This document shows, in pieces, positions 41,129 to 48,595 of a stretch of DNA of 60,693 bases (its first letter is position 1; every line of letters begins with the position of its first letter). Under the pieces are notes generated by a model. It worked only from the letters and a program-made list of their open reading frames with translations, had not been told where the DNA came from and ran no database searches. A program made the translations under genes and the position numbers. This stretch comes from an uncultured Oscillospiraceae bacterium (GTDB lineage Bacteria; Bacillota; Clostridia; Oscillospirales; Acutalibacteraceae), in contig UQRL01000009.1 of the NCBI GenBank assembly GCA_900543555.1, positions 1 to 60,693 on the forward strand, written 5' to 3'.

Positions 41129-42412
41129 ATGGCGCGAAAAAGTCAGGAAAGCTACCAGCAGTTTGAGGACGTTTCCAGCTATTCTTCCTCCAAGGAATAC
41201 AAAAAAAGGAAAAAGAACCGGCGGGGCCGCGCGGTGCTGCGGGGCATAGGCGTGTTCTTTTGCCTCTTGTTCATCCTTTTTGGCAGTGGTTTGGTCTATG
41301 TTTCCACCGGCCTGCTTTCCGATTTGACCACCACCTCCATCGCCAAGGACAACGAGACCCTGGGGATTGATCCGGAAAATATCGTTATGGATGACAGCGT
41401 CCGCAATATTGCCCTGTTCGGCGTGGATTCCCGCAACGGGGATTTTACCGGCCTTTCCGATGTGGTGATGATCCTCACGGTGGATAACAAGCATGGGAAA
41501 ATCAAGATGACCTCGATCCTGCGGGACAGTGAAGTGCAGATCGAGGGCGAAAGCTACAACATGGGCTACTTGAACTATACGGATAAAATTAATGCTGCCT
41601 ACCAATACGGCGGGCCGGAGCTGGCCATCCGTACCCTCAACCAGAATTTCAGCGTCGATGGCTCCAGCTTGAATATCCGGGACTACGTCACGGTGAACTT
41701 TGCCAATATGGCTGCGATTGTGGACGCCTTCGGCGGGGTAGATATCGAGCTCACCGCTGAGGAAGTGGATGCAGTCAATGACAACCTGTGGGCCCTCAGC
41801 CAAGAGGTGGAGCAGCAAAAAGAAACCGACCAGGCAAACGGTACCTACGAGGAACAGACCTACGCGGAGATCACCTCTGAGGATTATATCCCGGATATCA
41901 ACGGGGAGATCAACATTGCTTATGGCGAGTATGAGGATGGTACATACCACTTAAACGGCAATCAGGCAGTGGCCTATGGGCGCATCCGCTATGTGGACAG
42001 CGACTGGGGCCGTGTGGAGCGCCAGCAGACGGTGCTGATCGCCTTGGTGAGCAAGCTGACCGAAATGGGGATTTCCGATTATACCAGCCTGATCTCTCAG
42101 CTGATGCCCTATTGCGAGACCTCTTTGGACCTTGCGGATATTGTCTCTATGACCCCGATCCTGTTTACAGGGTTTTCTATGGATCGGATCAGCGTGCCGG
42201 ATCCTGATTATGAAACTGACCTGTTTAGCGATTATATCGACAATGTCTATCATATGCAGTACAGCACAGAAGGCGCGGGAGAGCGCATCAGCGCCTTCAT
42301 CTATGAGGAGGATTCCCCCTATTGGGAGATTTATGGAGATACCTCGCAGGTGACCAGCAGTGAAAGCAGCGCCAGCGGCGCGAACGGAAGCAGCAGCGGC
42401 TCGGAGGAATAA
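41129..42412 (+). CDS. LCP (LytR-CpsA-Psr) family wall-polymer transferase, copy 1
   Basis: A 427-residue membrane-anchored LCP protein. It has a basic cytoplasmic N-terminus (KKRKKNRRGR), one transmembrane helix (about 36-58) and an extracellular LCP domain with FGVDSRNGDFTGLSDVVMI, the Arg-containing SILRDSEV, a DKINAAYQYGGPELA segment and the AYGRIRYVDSDWGRVERQQ signature. LCP enzymes attach teichoic acids or capsular glycans to peptidoglycan. The C-terminus is Ser/Gly/Glu-rich. It is the likely parent or sister of the next gene. Confidence 0.92.
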   Translation: MARKSQESYQQFEDVSSYSSSKEYKKRKKNRRGRAVLRGIGVFFCLLFILFGSGLVYVSTGLLSDLTTTSIAKDNETLGIDPENIVMDDSVRNIALFGVDSRNGDFTGLSDVVMILTVDNKHGKIKMTSILRDSEVQIEGESYNMGYLNYTDKINAAYQYGGPELAIRTLNQNFSVDGSSLNIRDYVTVNFANMAAIVDAFGGVDIELTAEEVDAVNDNLWALSQEVEQQKETDQANGTYEEQTYAEITSEDYIPDINGEINIAYGEYEDGTYHLNGNQAVAYGRIRYVDSDWGRVERQQTVLIALVSKLTEMGISDYTSLISQLMPYCETSLDLADIVSMTPILFTGFSMDRISVPDPDYETDLFSDYIDNVYHMQYSTEGAGERISAFIYEEDSPYWEIYGDTSQVTSSESSASGANGSSSGSEE

Positions 42413-42436
42413 GCCGGGCCAGCGCGGAGGAATGGA

Positions 42437-43747
42437 ATGGGTTATCGAGACTATCAGAACGGCCCCCGCCACAGCGGGGGAAACCGTGGGCAAAATGGCG
42501 GACGTTCCCGGCGGGAGCCCCTGCGGGACCACTACTATTATGAAGAACCGCCCCGCGGATGGAAAGAAGGGGACGCCTTTCAGGACATTTCCAGCTATTC
42601 CTCCCCGGAAAAGCGCCGGGCCGACCAGAAGGCTATGGAGGATCAGCGCCGTTCTGCCCAGCGTGCTTCCGGAAGAAACGCGGGGAAAAGCGGCAAAAAC
42701 AGCCAGGATATTTACAGCAGCAGCCGTCCCGTCCGCCGGAAAAAGGGGAGTATAGGGAAAAAGATCGTTGCGGTGCTGCTTGTTCTGGTCGTGGTTTTGG
42801 CTGGAAGCCTCGTCTATATGCTCAGCGGCCTGACGATGACCTCGATCTCTAAGAATTCCGGCTCCTTGGGCATCCAGTCCGGGGCTTTTTCCGATTCTCG
42901 AATCGTCAACATCGCCCTCTTTGGCCTGGACGCCCGGGAGGATACGGACAGCGGCCGCTCGGATGTGGTGATGGTTCTCTCTGTGGACAAGCGGCACCAC
43001 ACCCTGAAGCTTACCTCTATTTTGCGGGACAGCGAGGTGGCGATTGAGGGCTATGGGTATGATAAGATCACCCACGCCTATGCCTATGGCGGGCCGGAGC
43101 TTGCGATTAAAACCATCAACCAGAATTTCAATTTGGACATCAAAAATTATGTTACAGTCAATTTCCATCAAATGGCAGAGATTGTGGATGCCTTTGGGGG
43201 TGTTGACATGGATTTGACTGCCGACGAGGTCTATCAGCTCAACCAGAACCTTTGGACCCTAAGCCAAGAGTCTCCCGGTACGGTGGTATCCTCTGATTAC
43301 ATTCTCAATATCTATGGGGAGATGGATCTGATCAACGGCCCCTTTGAGGGCGGCACCTACCATCTGAATGGCAACCAAGCAGTGGCTTACGCCCGTATCC
43401 GCCATATCGACAGCGACGATGTGCGGGCCTCCCGGCAGCAAGAGGTGCTTCAGGCCCTGCTGCAGAGCCTGAAGAAAAAGAACATATTCCAGATCCCCGG
43501 CCTGGTCCGCAAGGTCTTTTCCGTCTGCGAGACATCCCTCAGCGTGGGGGAGATGCTCTCTCTGACGCCCATTGTCTTTGGCGGGCTGAACTTGCAGACC
43601 CTCTCCATCCCCGGAGAGGAAGAGCAGGCATACGGCGCTTACACAGATAGCGGCAGCTGGGTGTATGAATATGATTTGACGGCGGCCTCCCAACACATCA
43701 GCCGTTTTATCTACGAAGAGGAATCCCCCTATTATACAGGGGAATGA
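42437..43747 (+). CDS. LCP (LytR-CpsA-Psr) family wall-polymer transferase, copy 2
   Basis: A 436-residue paralogue of the preceding LCP protein, 24 bases downstream. It has a longer disordered, basic N-terminus (about 1-108, sharing a FQDISSYSSPEK-like motif with copy 1), one transmembrane helix (about 110-132), then the LCP domain with FGLDAREDTDSGRSDVVMV, SILRDSEV, KITHAYAYGGPELA and AYARIRHIDSDDVRASRQQ. The shared, repeated N-terminal motif in otherwise low-complexity tails may be a binding site for a common partner. Confidence 0.92.
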   Translation: MGYRDYQNGPRHSGGNRGQNGGRSRREPLRDHYYYEEPPRGWKEGDAFQDISSYSSPEKRRADQKAMEDQRRSAQRASGRNAGKSGKNSQDIYSSSRPVRRKKGSIGKKIVAVLLVLVVVLAGSLVYMLSGLTMTSISKNSGSLGIQSGAFSDSRIVNIALFGLDAREDTDSGRSDVVMVLSVDKRHHTLKLTSILRDSEVAIEGYGYDKITHAYAYGGPELAIKTINQNFNLDIKNYVTVNFHQMAEIVDAFGGVDMDLTADEVYQLNQNLWTLSQESPGTVVSSDYILNIYGEMDLINGPFEGGTYHLNGNQAVAYARIRHIDSDDVRASRQQEVLQALLQSLKKKNIFQIPGLVRKVFSVCETSLSVGEMLSLTPIVFGGLNLQTLSIPGEEEQAYGAYTDSGSWVYEYDLTAASQHISRFIYEEESPYYTGE

Positions 43748-43780
43748 TAAGGCTAGAATACAAAAGAGAGGACGAGTTAT

Positions 43781-44701
43781 ATGAGCGATCCCGTATTGGT
43801 CATTATGGCTGCCGGAATGGGCAGCCGGTACGGCGGCTTGAAGCAGATTGATCCGGTGGGGCTGTGTGGGGAGAAGATCATCGACTTTTCCCTGTTTGAC
43901 GCCCGGCGGGCTGGCTTTAAAAAGGCCGTCTTCATCATCAAAGAGGAGCTTCTTCCCGATTTCCAGGAGGCCGTGTTCCAGAAGGCCTCTCAATATATGG
44001 AGATTGACTGGGTGTTCCAAAAGCTTACGGATGTACCGGAGGGCGCCGTGGTGCCGGAAGGCCGCGTAAAGCCCTGGGGCACAGGGCACGCGGCTCTCAC
44101 TGCCGCCCGGGTTTTAGGGGACGCTCCCTATGCTGTCATCAACGCCGACGATTTTTATGGCAGGGAGGCCTTTGAGAAAATTTACAAGTTTCTCAAAAAT
44201 GCCCAAGATGGGGAAAAACTGGATTTCGCCATGGTGGGCTTTTACTTGAAAAACACGGTTACGGAAAACGGCTATGTATCCCGAGGCGTGTGTGAAACAG
44301 CCGGCGGGATGCTGCGGGGGATTACAGAGCGCACCCACATTGAGAAGAAAAAAGATGGCATTGCCTATTCAGAGGATGAGGGACAAACTTGGGTCCCCCT
44401 GTCTCCGGACGCGGTAGTCTCCATGAACCTGTGGGGCTTTACCCCCGGCTTTACCTCGGCATTAGAGGAGGATTTCCGGCGCTTCTTCCAAGAAGATGTG
44501 CCAAAAAATCCGGAAAAAGCGGAGTTCTTCCTGCCCTTTGTGGTCAACGATCTGCTTGCTCAGGGAAAAGCCCAGGTGACGGTGTTGTCCTCTGCGGACA
44601 AATGGTACGGGGTCACCTATAAAGAGGATAAGGAAAAGGTGGTTGACGCGATTCGGACCATGACAGAGCAGGGACAGTATCCCTCGCCCCTGTGGCAGTA
44701 A
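43781..44701 (+). CDS. Sugar-nucleotide (NDP-sugar) transferase family protein
   Basis: A 306-residue nucleotidyltransferase-fold protein. The N-terminal signature is IMAAGMGSRYGGLKQ (about 8-22), a variant of the GxGxR nucleotide-binding loop; the metal-binding Asp pair is in VINADDFYG (about 122-130). It resembles glucose-1-phosphate nucleotidyltransferases but lacks the usual downstream lysine motif I would expect, so the sugar is unknown. It lies 33 bases after the LCP pair and probably shares their transcript, fitting an envelope-polysaccharide role. Confidence 0.82.
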   Translation: MSDPVLVIMAAGMGSRYGGLKQIDPVGLCGEKIIDFSLFDARRAGFKKAVFIIKEELLPDFQEAVFQKASQYMEIDWVFQKLTDVPEGAVVPEGRVKPWGTGHAALTAARVLGDAPYAVINADDFYGREAFEKIYKFLKNAQDGEKLDFAMVGFYLKNTVTENGYVSRGVCETAGGMLRGITERTHIEKKKDGIAYSEDEGQTWVPLSPDAVVSMNLWGFTPGFTSALEEDFRRFFQEDVPKNPEKAEFFLPFVVNDLLAQGKAQVTVLSSADKWYGVTYKEDKEKVVDAIRTMTEQGQYPSPLWQ

Positions 44702-44708
44702 CACCCTG

Positions 44709-44885
44709 AAAAAAACTGGCCCTTTGGCGCCTCCCCTGCAGGAAAAGCGGCCAAAGGGCGAGCGGCCGGAGCCCTTGGGAACTGGATATTCCGCGATGCC
44801 CCCCAAAGAGCCCCGGTCCTTTTGGACGATATCCCGTTCTTCCAGGCAGCAAACGCTTTCCTGGCCGCTTGACCATAGTGTGGGC
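44709..44885 (-). ncRNA. Possible minus-strand structured RNA in the gap before secG
   Basis: The 325-base gap 44702-45026 holds the secG promoter and several strong inverted repeats. On the minus strand GCCCTTTGG (44759-44751) pairs with CCAAAGGGC (44727-44719) and is followed by CAG and a T7 run, a proper terminator, yet no minus-strand gene exists here. Upstream of it are a CCAGG/CCTGG hairpin and a GGATAT/ATATCC stem enclosing GTCC-AAAA-GGAC. I see no convincing promoter on that strand, so this may be only terminator and spacer for the plus-strand genes. Confidence 0.3.
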
Positions 44886-44933
44886 AAACTGTGCGGGTTT
44901 ATGCAGCTGCGCGGAATTTTTTCCGGGACATGC

Positions 44934-44962
44934 TTGCAAAATCCCGTCAGATATGGTATGAT
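44934..44962 (+). promoter_or_regulatory. Promoter of secG
   Basis: TTGCAA (44934-44939), a 17-base spacer and TATGAT (44957-44962). Confidence 0.65.
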
Positions 44963-45026
44963 AAACACCGTTATTTTGGATATGCCACTATCCCCGTGGA
45001 ACGCTTTTAGGAGGAATCAGAAGAAC

Positions 45027-45275
45027 ATGAACCCTATTGAGATCATCCTGGGCATTGTGCTGTTGCTCTTTGCCATTGCCATCATCATCGTGATCCTGCT
45101 GCAGGAAGGCAGCCAGAAAAACCTGGGCGTTGTCACCGGCGGCGCAGACACCTTCCTCTCCAAGAACAAGGCCCGCTCGGTGGACGCTTTCCTGTCCCGC
45201 TGGACCAAGTTTATCGCCATCGGCTTTTTTGTCCTTGTAATTGTCACTAACATCATCCTGTATTTTGTGGTGTGA
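45027..45275 (+). CDS. secG: Preprotein translocase subunit SecG
   Basis: An 82-residue SecG: two transmembrane helices (about 3-25 and 59-80) joined by the conserved cytoplasmic loop with LLQEGSQKNLG and a GGADTFLSKN segment. It stabilises the SecYEG channel. GGAGG lies 12 bases before the ATG at 45027. In many Firmicutes secG is followed by rnr and smpB; here rnr is 35 kb away and a T-box-like hairpin pair follows. Confidence 0.93.
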   Translation: MNPIEIILGIVLLLFAIAIIIVILLQEGSQKNLGVVTGGADTFLSKNKARSVDAFLSRWTKFIAIGFFVLVIVTNIILYFVV

Positions 45276-45299
45276 CGTCAATCCTGCGCCGGTTGTTTG

Positions 45300-45373
45300 G
45301 TAAAGGCGCGGGTGGTGCCGCGTTTTATCCGCATCGGGCTCCCATGCGCCCCGCGATCTCGCGGGGCGTTTTT
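45300..45373 (+). promoter_or_regulatory. T-box-like antiterminator/terminator pair (possible remnant)
   Basis: Bases 45310-45322 read GGGTGGTGCCGCG, very close to the T-box core that pairs with the tRNA acceptor end. A strong terminator (45347-45356 with 45359-45368, then T5) follows 25 bases later, the usual T-box spacing. However, secG ends only 35 bases upstream, leaving no room for a specifier stem. It could be a remnant, or simply two terminators, since CGCGG..CCGCG-TTTT is itself a hairpin. Confidence 0.35.
45347..45373 (+). terminator. Terminator between secG and the GNAT gene
   Basis: A 10-bp GC stem (45347-45356 with 45359-45368) and T5. Confidence 0.9.
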
Positions 45374-45406
45374 CATTGAGTTGATAAGAAAGGAGGAAAC
45401 ACCTGC

Positions 45407-46138
45407 GTGATACGCCTGGTGGAAAGAGAGCAGGACCAGCGCCGCCTGCTGGCTTTGTGTGAAAAGACAGCCTTTGGTTGCAAGATCGCCTCTTGGGCTA
45501 CCGCCTATGGATTTGATAAAAGCTTTGCCTGCTTTTGGCTGGATACAGAAGCGGATGTGGTGTTCTGCCTTGCGGATGGTGTGATGCTGCTTTCCGGCAC
45601 CGTGCTGGATGGTTCCTCTTTGCGGGTGTTTTTCCGTGCCGTGGGGGCGAGAGAGGTTTTTTGCGCTGTGCGAAACGCAGAGGCGCTTGGCCTGCCCAAG
45701 GCCGTCTCAGGGGATGTGTTAAGGCATCCTTTGGCGCATGGAGAGGCGCCGCCCATGCCGCTGTTCCCAGTGAATATCCGGGAGATTTACGCCCTGCTGG
45801 AGGAAAACAGCATGGTGGAAGAATTTGAACCCTTCTACCTGGACCTTTCCCACAAGCTCCGGCATCAGGCCGCCTTGGCTCTTTCTGTGCCAGGGCGGGA
45901 TGGGCTGCGCGCCTGCGCGGTGGTGTCCTCCATCACGCAGCGGGGAGCGATCCTTTCAGCCCTGGCCGTAGAGGAGTCCTCCCGCCGCCAGGGGCTGGGA
46001 TCTGCGCTGGTAAAGAAAGCGGAATCCTATTTCCCTGGAAAGACCATGTATGTCTTCCGGGAGAAGAATAAAAACAAGGAATTTTACCGGGGCCTGGGTT
46101 ACACCAAGACAGATACCTGGGTTCATGCCAAGCTGTAA
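45407..46138 (+). CDS. GNAT family N-acetyltransferase
   Basis: A 243-residue protein whose C-terminal half is a GNAT domain: the acetyl-CoA loop is near RRQGLGSALVKKAE (about 194-207), and a later FYRGLGYTKTDTW matches the GNAT end. The N-terminal half (about 1-120) is an extra domain I cannot name; it may bind the substrate. Translation starts at GTG 45407 with AAAGGAGG upstream. The next gene follows 14 bases later, so the two are likely cotranscribed, although no pathway link is evident. Confidence 0.8.
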   Translation: MIRLVEREQDQRRLLALCEKTAFGCKIASWATAYGFDKSFACFWLDTEADVVFCLADGVMLLSGTVLDGSSLRVFFRAVGAREVFCAVRNAEALGLPKAVSGDVLRHPLAHGEAPPMPLFPVNIREIYALLEENSMVEEFEPFYLDLSHKLRHQAALALSVPGRDGLRACAVVSSITQRGAILSALAVEESSRRQGLGSALVKKAESYFPGKTMYVFREKNKNKEFYRGLGYTKTDTWVHAKL

Positions 46139-46152
46139 GGAGAGGTACCCCT

Positions 46153-47433
46153 ATGGAGCTTTATCCCTATTTTCACATTGCCCCCAAGCTGCTGGAGGCG
46201 GCCCAGCGGGCCGAGGAGTTGGCCCGGCCTCAGTTTCGGGAAATCGAGTCCATCCAGCGCTACAACCAGCAGAAAATGCTGGCCGCGTTCAACCGGGCCG
46301 GTGTCAGCGAGAGCCACTTTGTGGGAAGCACCGGCTATGGCTACGGAGACCGGGGCCGTGACGTGCTGGACCAGGTCTACGCCTACGCCTTTGGCGCGGA
46401 GGACGCCCTGGTGCGCCATAACTTTGTCAGCGGCACCCATACCCTCACAGTTGCCTTATTCGGTGTTTTGCGGCCGGGAGACAAGATGCTCTGCGTCACG
46501 GGCACTCCCTATGATACCATTCAGGGTGTCATTGGCATGAGTGGCCGGGAAGAGCCCGGCTGTTTAAAGGAGTTCGGCATTCAGTATGAGGAGCTGGACC
46601 TGCGGCCCGATGGCATGCCCGATTTGGAGGCCATGGAACAGCGGATCAGCCCGGAGTACAAAATGATTTATATTCAACGTTCTCGGGGCTACAGCCTGCG
46701 CCCTTCCTTGCGGGTGGAGGACATCGCTCCCATAGTGGAGATAGCCAAGCGCAAGGCGCCGGACGCCATTGTCATGGTGGATAACTGCTACGGCGAATTT
46801 GTGGAGCGGGAAGAGCCCCTGGCTGTGGGCGCCGACATGATTGCCGGCTCTCTCATCAAAAACCCCGGCGGCGGCATCGCCCCCACCGGCGGCTATATTG
46901 CGGGCCGCCGGGATCTGGTGGAGCTGTGCTCCTACCGGCTGACCACCCCTGGTACCGGCCGGGAGATTGGCTGCACCTTAGGCAACAACCGGGAGCTGTT
47001 CATGGGCGCCTTCCACGCGCCCCATGTGGCTGGAGAGGCGTTGAAAACCGCTGTGTTTGCCTCCGCTCTGTTCTCTCAGCTGGGCTTCGGCGTTACCCCC
47101 ACGGTGGAAGAGAAGCGCGGGGACATCATCCAAGTGATGATGCTGGAAAACGCCAAAAACTTGATCGCCTTCTGCAAGGGCGTGCAGAAGGGCGCGCCGG
47201 TGGATTCCTTTGTGGTGCCCGAGCCCAGCGACATGCCCGGCTACGACAGCCAGGTGATTATGGCCGCTGGCGCTTTTACCCTGGGCTCCTCCATCGAGCT
47301 CTCCGCCGACGCCCCCCTCCGAGAGCCCTACGCCGCCTGGATGCAGGGCGGCCTCAATTACCACAGCGGCCAGCTTGGCATGCTCTTGGCAGCCCAGGAG
47401 ATGCTGGACGAGGGCCTGTTGAACCTCCAGTAA
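46153..47433 (+). CDS. Methionine-gamma-lyase-like PLP enzyme (aluminium-resistance family, YnbB)
   Basis: A 426-residue fold-type I PLP protein of the family historically called aluminium resistance protein or YnbB. The PLP lysine is K236 in AGSLIKNPGGG, with VDNCYGEF upstream supplying the ring Asp. It is related to cystathionine and methionine gamma-lyases, so a C-S lyase activity is plausible but the substrate is unproven. In Bacillus, ynbB lies beside hflX and glnR; that context is absent here. AAGGAGAGG precedes the ATG. Confidence 0.88.
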   Translation: MELYPYFHIAPKLLEAAQRAEELARPQFREIESIQRYNQQKMLAAFNRAGVSESHFVGSTGYGYGDRGRDVLDQVYAYAFGAEDALVRHNFVSGTHTLTVALFGVLRPGDKMLCVTGTPYDTIQGVIGMSGREEPGCLKEFGIQYEELDLRPDGMPDLEAMEQRISPEYKMIYIQRSRGYSLRPSLRVEDIAPIVEIAKRKAPDAIVMVDNCYGEFVEREEPLAVGADMIAGSLIKNPGGGIAPTGGYIAGRRDLVELCSYRLTTPGTGREIGCTLGNNRELFMGAFHAPHVAGEALKTAVFASALFSQLGFGVTPTVEEKRGDIIQVMMLENAKNLIAFCKGVQKGAPVDSFVVPEPSDMPGYDSQVIMAAGAFTLGSSIELSADAPLREPYAAWMQGGLNYHSGQLGMLLAAQEMLDEGLLNLQ

Positions 47434-47445
47434 AAACACGCAGCA

Positions 47446-47478
47446 AAAAGCCGCCGGGCCATGCCCGACGGCTTTTCT
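47446..47478. terminator. Bidirectional terminator between convergent genes
   Basis: Stem AAAAGCCG..CGGGC (47446-47459) with GCCCG..CGGCTTTT (47463-47476), one mismatch, and T-rich on both sides. It separates the PLP enzyme gene from the minus-strand FMN enzyme gene. Confidence 0.8.
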
Positions 47479-47489
47479 TGTGGGAAAAA

Positions 47490-48395
47490 TCAGTGCAGAT
47501 GCTTCCCGTCTATCCACAGCAGGGAGGTGTCGATATGCCGGACGTCCCGGGAGCCCGTGCGGGCCATGGCCGCCGCCAGTTCCCCGGTGATGTCCTCCAA
47601 GGTGTGCTGGCAGCCCTCCGGGCCCTGCTGCTGGATGGGCGGCATCAACGCCCGGCCTACGCCTACGCCGTCGGCCCCAAGGGCCAAAGCCTTAAAAACA
47701 TCCATACCGTTTTCAAAAGATCCGTCTACAAAAACAGGGATCTTTCCCTTTACGGTCTCTACAATTTCCGGCAAAACCATCAATGCCGGCACCGCAGAGG
47801 CCATAATCCCGTGGTGGTGGGAGACCAGGACCCCGCCCGCCCCGGCGTCTAAACACTTCTGGGCGTCCTGGGCGCTGAGCACCCCTTTGATGAGGAAGGG
47901 CAGCTTGGTGCGCTTGCAGTAGGAGGCAATCTCTGCCAGCGTCTTGGGGCGCATGGGCATGCCCAGCACGTTGTCCGGCTGGCCCTGGCCGTTAAAGCTG
48001 TGGTCAATGTCCATGCCAATGGCCACAGCGCCCAGTTCTTCCGCCTGCTCCATGCGGGAGAAAATCTCTTTTTCATCCGCATAGGGCTTGATAATCCGCA
48101 CCAAAGGCGCTCCGGTTTTGGCGATTTCCCCGTACTGCTCCAGGCTGGTCATGCCCACCCAGGTGAGGGCCCCGGCTTTGGCAGCGCCCTGGGCCATCTG
48201 CACCATGCCGTCGCCGTCCTTCCCCGGGATATGGGAGAGGGCGGCCGTCATCACCGGTGTGGAAAATTTCCTGCCGAACAGCTCCACAGAGGTGTCCGGT
48301 ACCACCGCATCCATGTACCGTGTCTCCACCAAAATCCGCTCAAAATACCGCTCCGTAATGGCGTTGGAATCTCCTGGCTTCCGCCGCGTTTCCAT
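47490..48395 (-). CDS. FMN-dependent alpha-hydroxy-acid oxidizing protein (divergent)
   Basis: A 301-residue TIM-barrel protein of the lactate/glycolate oxidase family, shorter than the usual ~350-390. It keeps LIKGVLSAQDA (FMN lysine region), VFVDGSFENGMDVFKALALGADGVGVGRA for FMN phosphate binding, and a His in VSHHHGIMAS where canonical enzymes have SNHGGRQ. Losing the Arg of that motif suggests a different substrate or no oxidase activity. AAAGGAG precedes the ATG at 48395. Its neighbours (feo genes upstream on the same strand) do not explain it. Confidence 0.8.
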   Translation of the reverse strand: METRRKPGDSNAITERYFERILVETRYMDAVVPDTSVELFGRKFSTPVMTAALSHIPGKDGDGMVQMAQGAAKAGALTWVGMTSLEQYGEIAKTGAPLVRIIKPYADEKEIFSRMEQAEELGAVAIGMDIDHSFNGQGQPDNVLGMPMRPKTLAEIASYCKRTKLPFLIKGVLSAQDAQKCLDAGAGGVLVSHHHGIMASAVPALMVLPEIVETVKGKIPVFVDGSFENGMDVFKALALGADGVGVGRALMPPIQQQGPEGCQHTLEDITGELAAAMARTGSRDVRHIDTSLLWIDGKHLH

Positions 48396-48433
48396 ACAGG
48401 CAACTCCTTTCCACTGTGCCCGCAGGCACGCTT

Positions 48434-48586
48434 TCAGCGCTTCTTACATTGGGAAAGCCGGTTGGAGCACCCGCTGCACCCAGCGCAGTGGCCGCCGCAG
48501 CCTTTGCGCCTGCGGATGGACCTTCCCGCGAAATACACAGCCACCGCCAGTAATGCCAGCAGCAGCGCGGTAAAAAATGTCCCCAT
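48434..48586 (-). CDS. FeoB-associated Cys-rich membrane protein
   Basis: A 50-residue protein, starting 9 bases after feoB ends. One transmembrane helix (about 4-22), a short basic stretch, then a Cys-rich tail with five cysteines (C30, C34, C37, C40, C47) and one His. This matches the small Cys-rich membrane proteins found after feoB in many Firmicutes, thought to assist Fe2+ transfer. GAGGCGG precedes the ATG at 48586. Confidence 0.82.
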   Translation of the reverse strand: MGTFFTALLLALLAVAVYFAGRSIRRRKGCGGHCAGCSGCSNRLSQCKKR

Positions 48587-48595
48587 GGCGCCGCC

